Source of the DNA: Psychrobacter nivimaris
GTDB lineage: Bacteria; Pseudomonadota; Gammaproteobacteria; Pseudomonadales; Moraxellaceae
Direction: 5' to 3'
DNA length: 45,642 bases
Assembly (NCBI RefSeq): GCF_009812035.1
Contig: NZ_VZIZ01000018.1
Span: forward strand, 1-45,642
Below the pieces are notes generated by a model. It was not told the origin of the DNA. It saw only the letters and a list, made by a program, of their open reading frames with translations, and did no database searches. Shown one piece after another: positions 45,466-45,642 of the stretch; the stretch's first letter is position 1; the number at the start of each line of letters is the position of its first letter. The translations under genes were made by a program, and so were the position numbers.

Positions 45466-45642
45466 TGAACCGCCCCGGGATTGTCGGAGACTCAACATTC
45501 TGAGAGAATACGACAATGAAAAAACAAACCTACACTCCTGAGATTAAAGAACGCGCCGTTCGCATGCTGATAGAAGCGTTGGGCGACTATCCCTCCACAT
45601 GGTCAGCGATTCAAGCCATTGCCCCTAAGATTGGCTGTACGC
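45466..45642 (+). mobile_element. IS3-family insertion sequence, left end (cut by window edge)
   Basis: The sequence from TGAACCGCCCCGGG at 45466 resembles the terminal inverted repeats of the IS51/IS3411 branch of IS3 (5'-TGAACCGCCCCGGGT). GC content rises sharply at this point and the transposase orfA starts 50 bp inside. The right end, orfB and the target duplication lie beyond the window. Confidence 0.82.
45516..45642 (+). CDS. IS3-family transposase OrfA (partial)
   Basis: The first 42 codons of an IS3 OrfA, the helix-turn-helix subunit of the transposase. KKQTYTPEIKERAVRMLIEAL, then YPSTWSAIQAIAPKIGCT, are standard for the IS51-type branch (ERAVRMV...YPS-W-AI-SIAPKIGC). The rest of orfA and the frameshift-expressed orfB are beyond the window end. 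It is the only clear transposase here. Confidence 0.88.
   Translation, partial: MKKQTYTPEIKERAVRMLIEALGDYPSTWSAIQAIAPKIGCT

Overview
This 45.6 kb window is ordinary chromosome from a psychrotolerant gammaproteobacterium of the Moraxellaceae, most likely Psychrobacter. This is inferred from moderate to low GC, AT-rich intergenic DNA, and the style of the gene families (BetT/BetA/BetB, an MCR-like EptA with PmrAB, an ExaC/DUF779 cassette, a PIF1-type helicase, Moraxellaceae-like lipoproteins). No search was run. Nearly all genes are housekeeping, stress, envelope or catabolic genes. The right-hand ~2.7 kb is AT-rich accessory DNA and ends in an insertion sequence.

Layout, left to right. 1-4000: a pirin remnant, truC, a MEST-like alpha/beta hydrolase behind a class II aldolase-like gene, and a divergent Crp/Fnr regulator. 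4060-9590: an envelope-modification island of eptA, a PmrA-like response regulator, its histidine kinase, dgkA and a PAP2 phosphatase. Two near-identical direct-repeat operators (CTTAAC-N5-CTTAAC, each 11 nt before a -10 element) sit before eptA and before dgkA, so the island looks like one autoregulated polymyxin-response regulon. 9660-10570: a frameshifted cytochrome c gene. 10597-18103: a minus-strand run with a thioesterase, a DUF3124 lipoprotein, a TrkA/TrkH potassium uptake pair, a DMT exporter, a flavin amine oxidase-like protein, a small TPR-like protein and a YgjP-type metallopeptidase. Three MITE-like repeats surround the last two. 18324-25048: the glycine betaine module betT, betA and betB, next to an SMR transporter/TetR pair. 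25554-27399: tRNA-Asn, a ribbon-helix-helix-like protein, a lipoprotein and tRNA-Ser. 27492-30746: a GAPDH/E4PDH-type dehydrogenase and a PIF1-like helicase. 31254-36371: alcohol/aldehyde oxidation genes (ExaC-type ALDH, zinc ADH, DUF779, GMC oxidoreductase). 36831-42856: a complete dipeptide ABC transporter (dppABCDF) with an 18-bp repeat array and a perfect 20-bp stem-loop between the binding-protein and permease genes. 42899-45642: a NERD/zinc-ribbon protein, a DUF3239-like membrane protein, the 3' part of a YD-repeat (RHS-like) gene and the left end of an IS3-family element inserted in that gene.

How the genes fit together: EptA releases diacylglycerol when it moves phosphoethanolamine from phosphatidylethanolamine to lipid A, and DgkA can recycle that diacylglycerol. 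The shared operator therefore joins a modifying enzyme to clean-up of its by-product. BetT imports choline and BetA and BetB oxidise it to glycine betaine, while the Trk pair supplies potassium for osmotic balance. The GMC enzyme, ADH and ALDH could together take an alcohol to the acid. A recurring oddity is the two-copy tandem duplication of 15-22 bp at or just after stop codons, seen at six genes. No CRISPR array, prophage or obvious defence island was found. The NERD protein is the nearest thing to a nuclease-like accessory gene.
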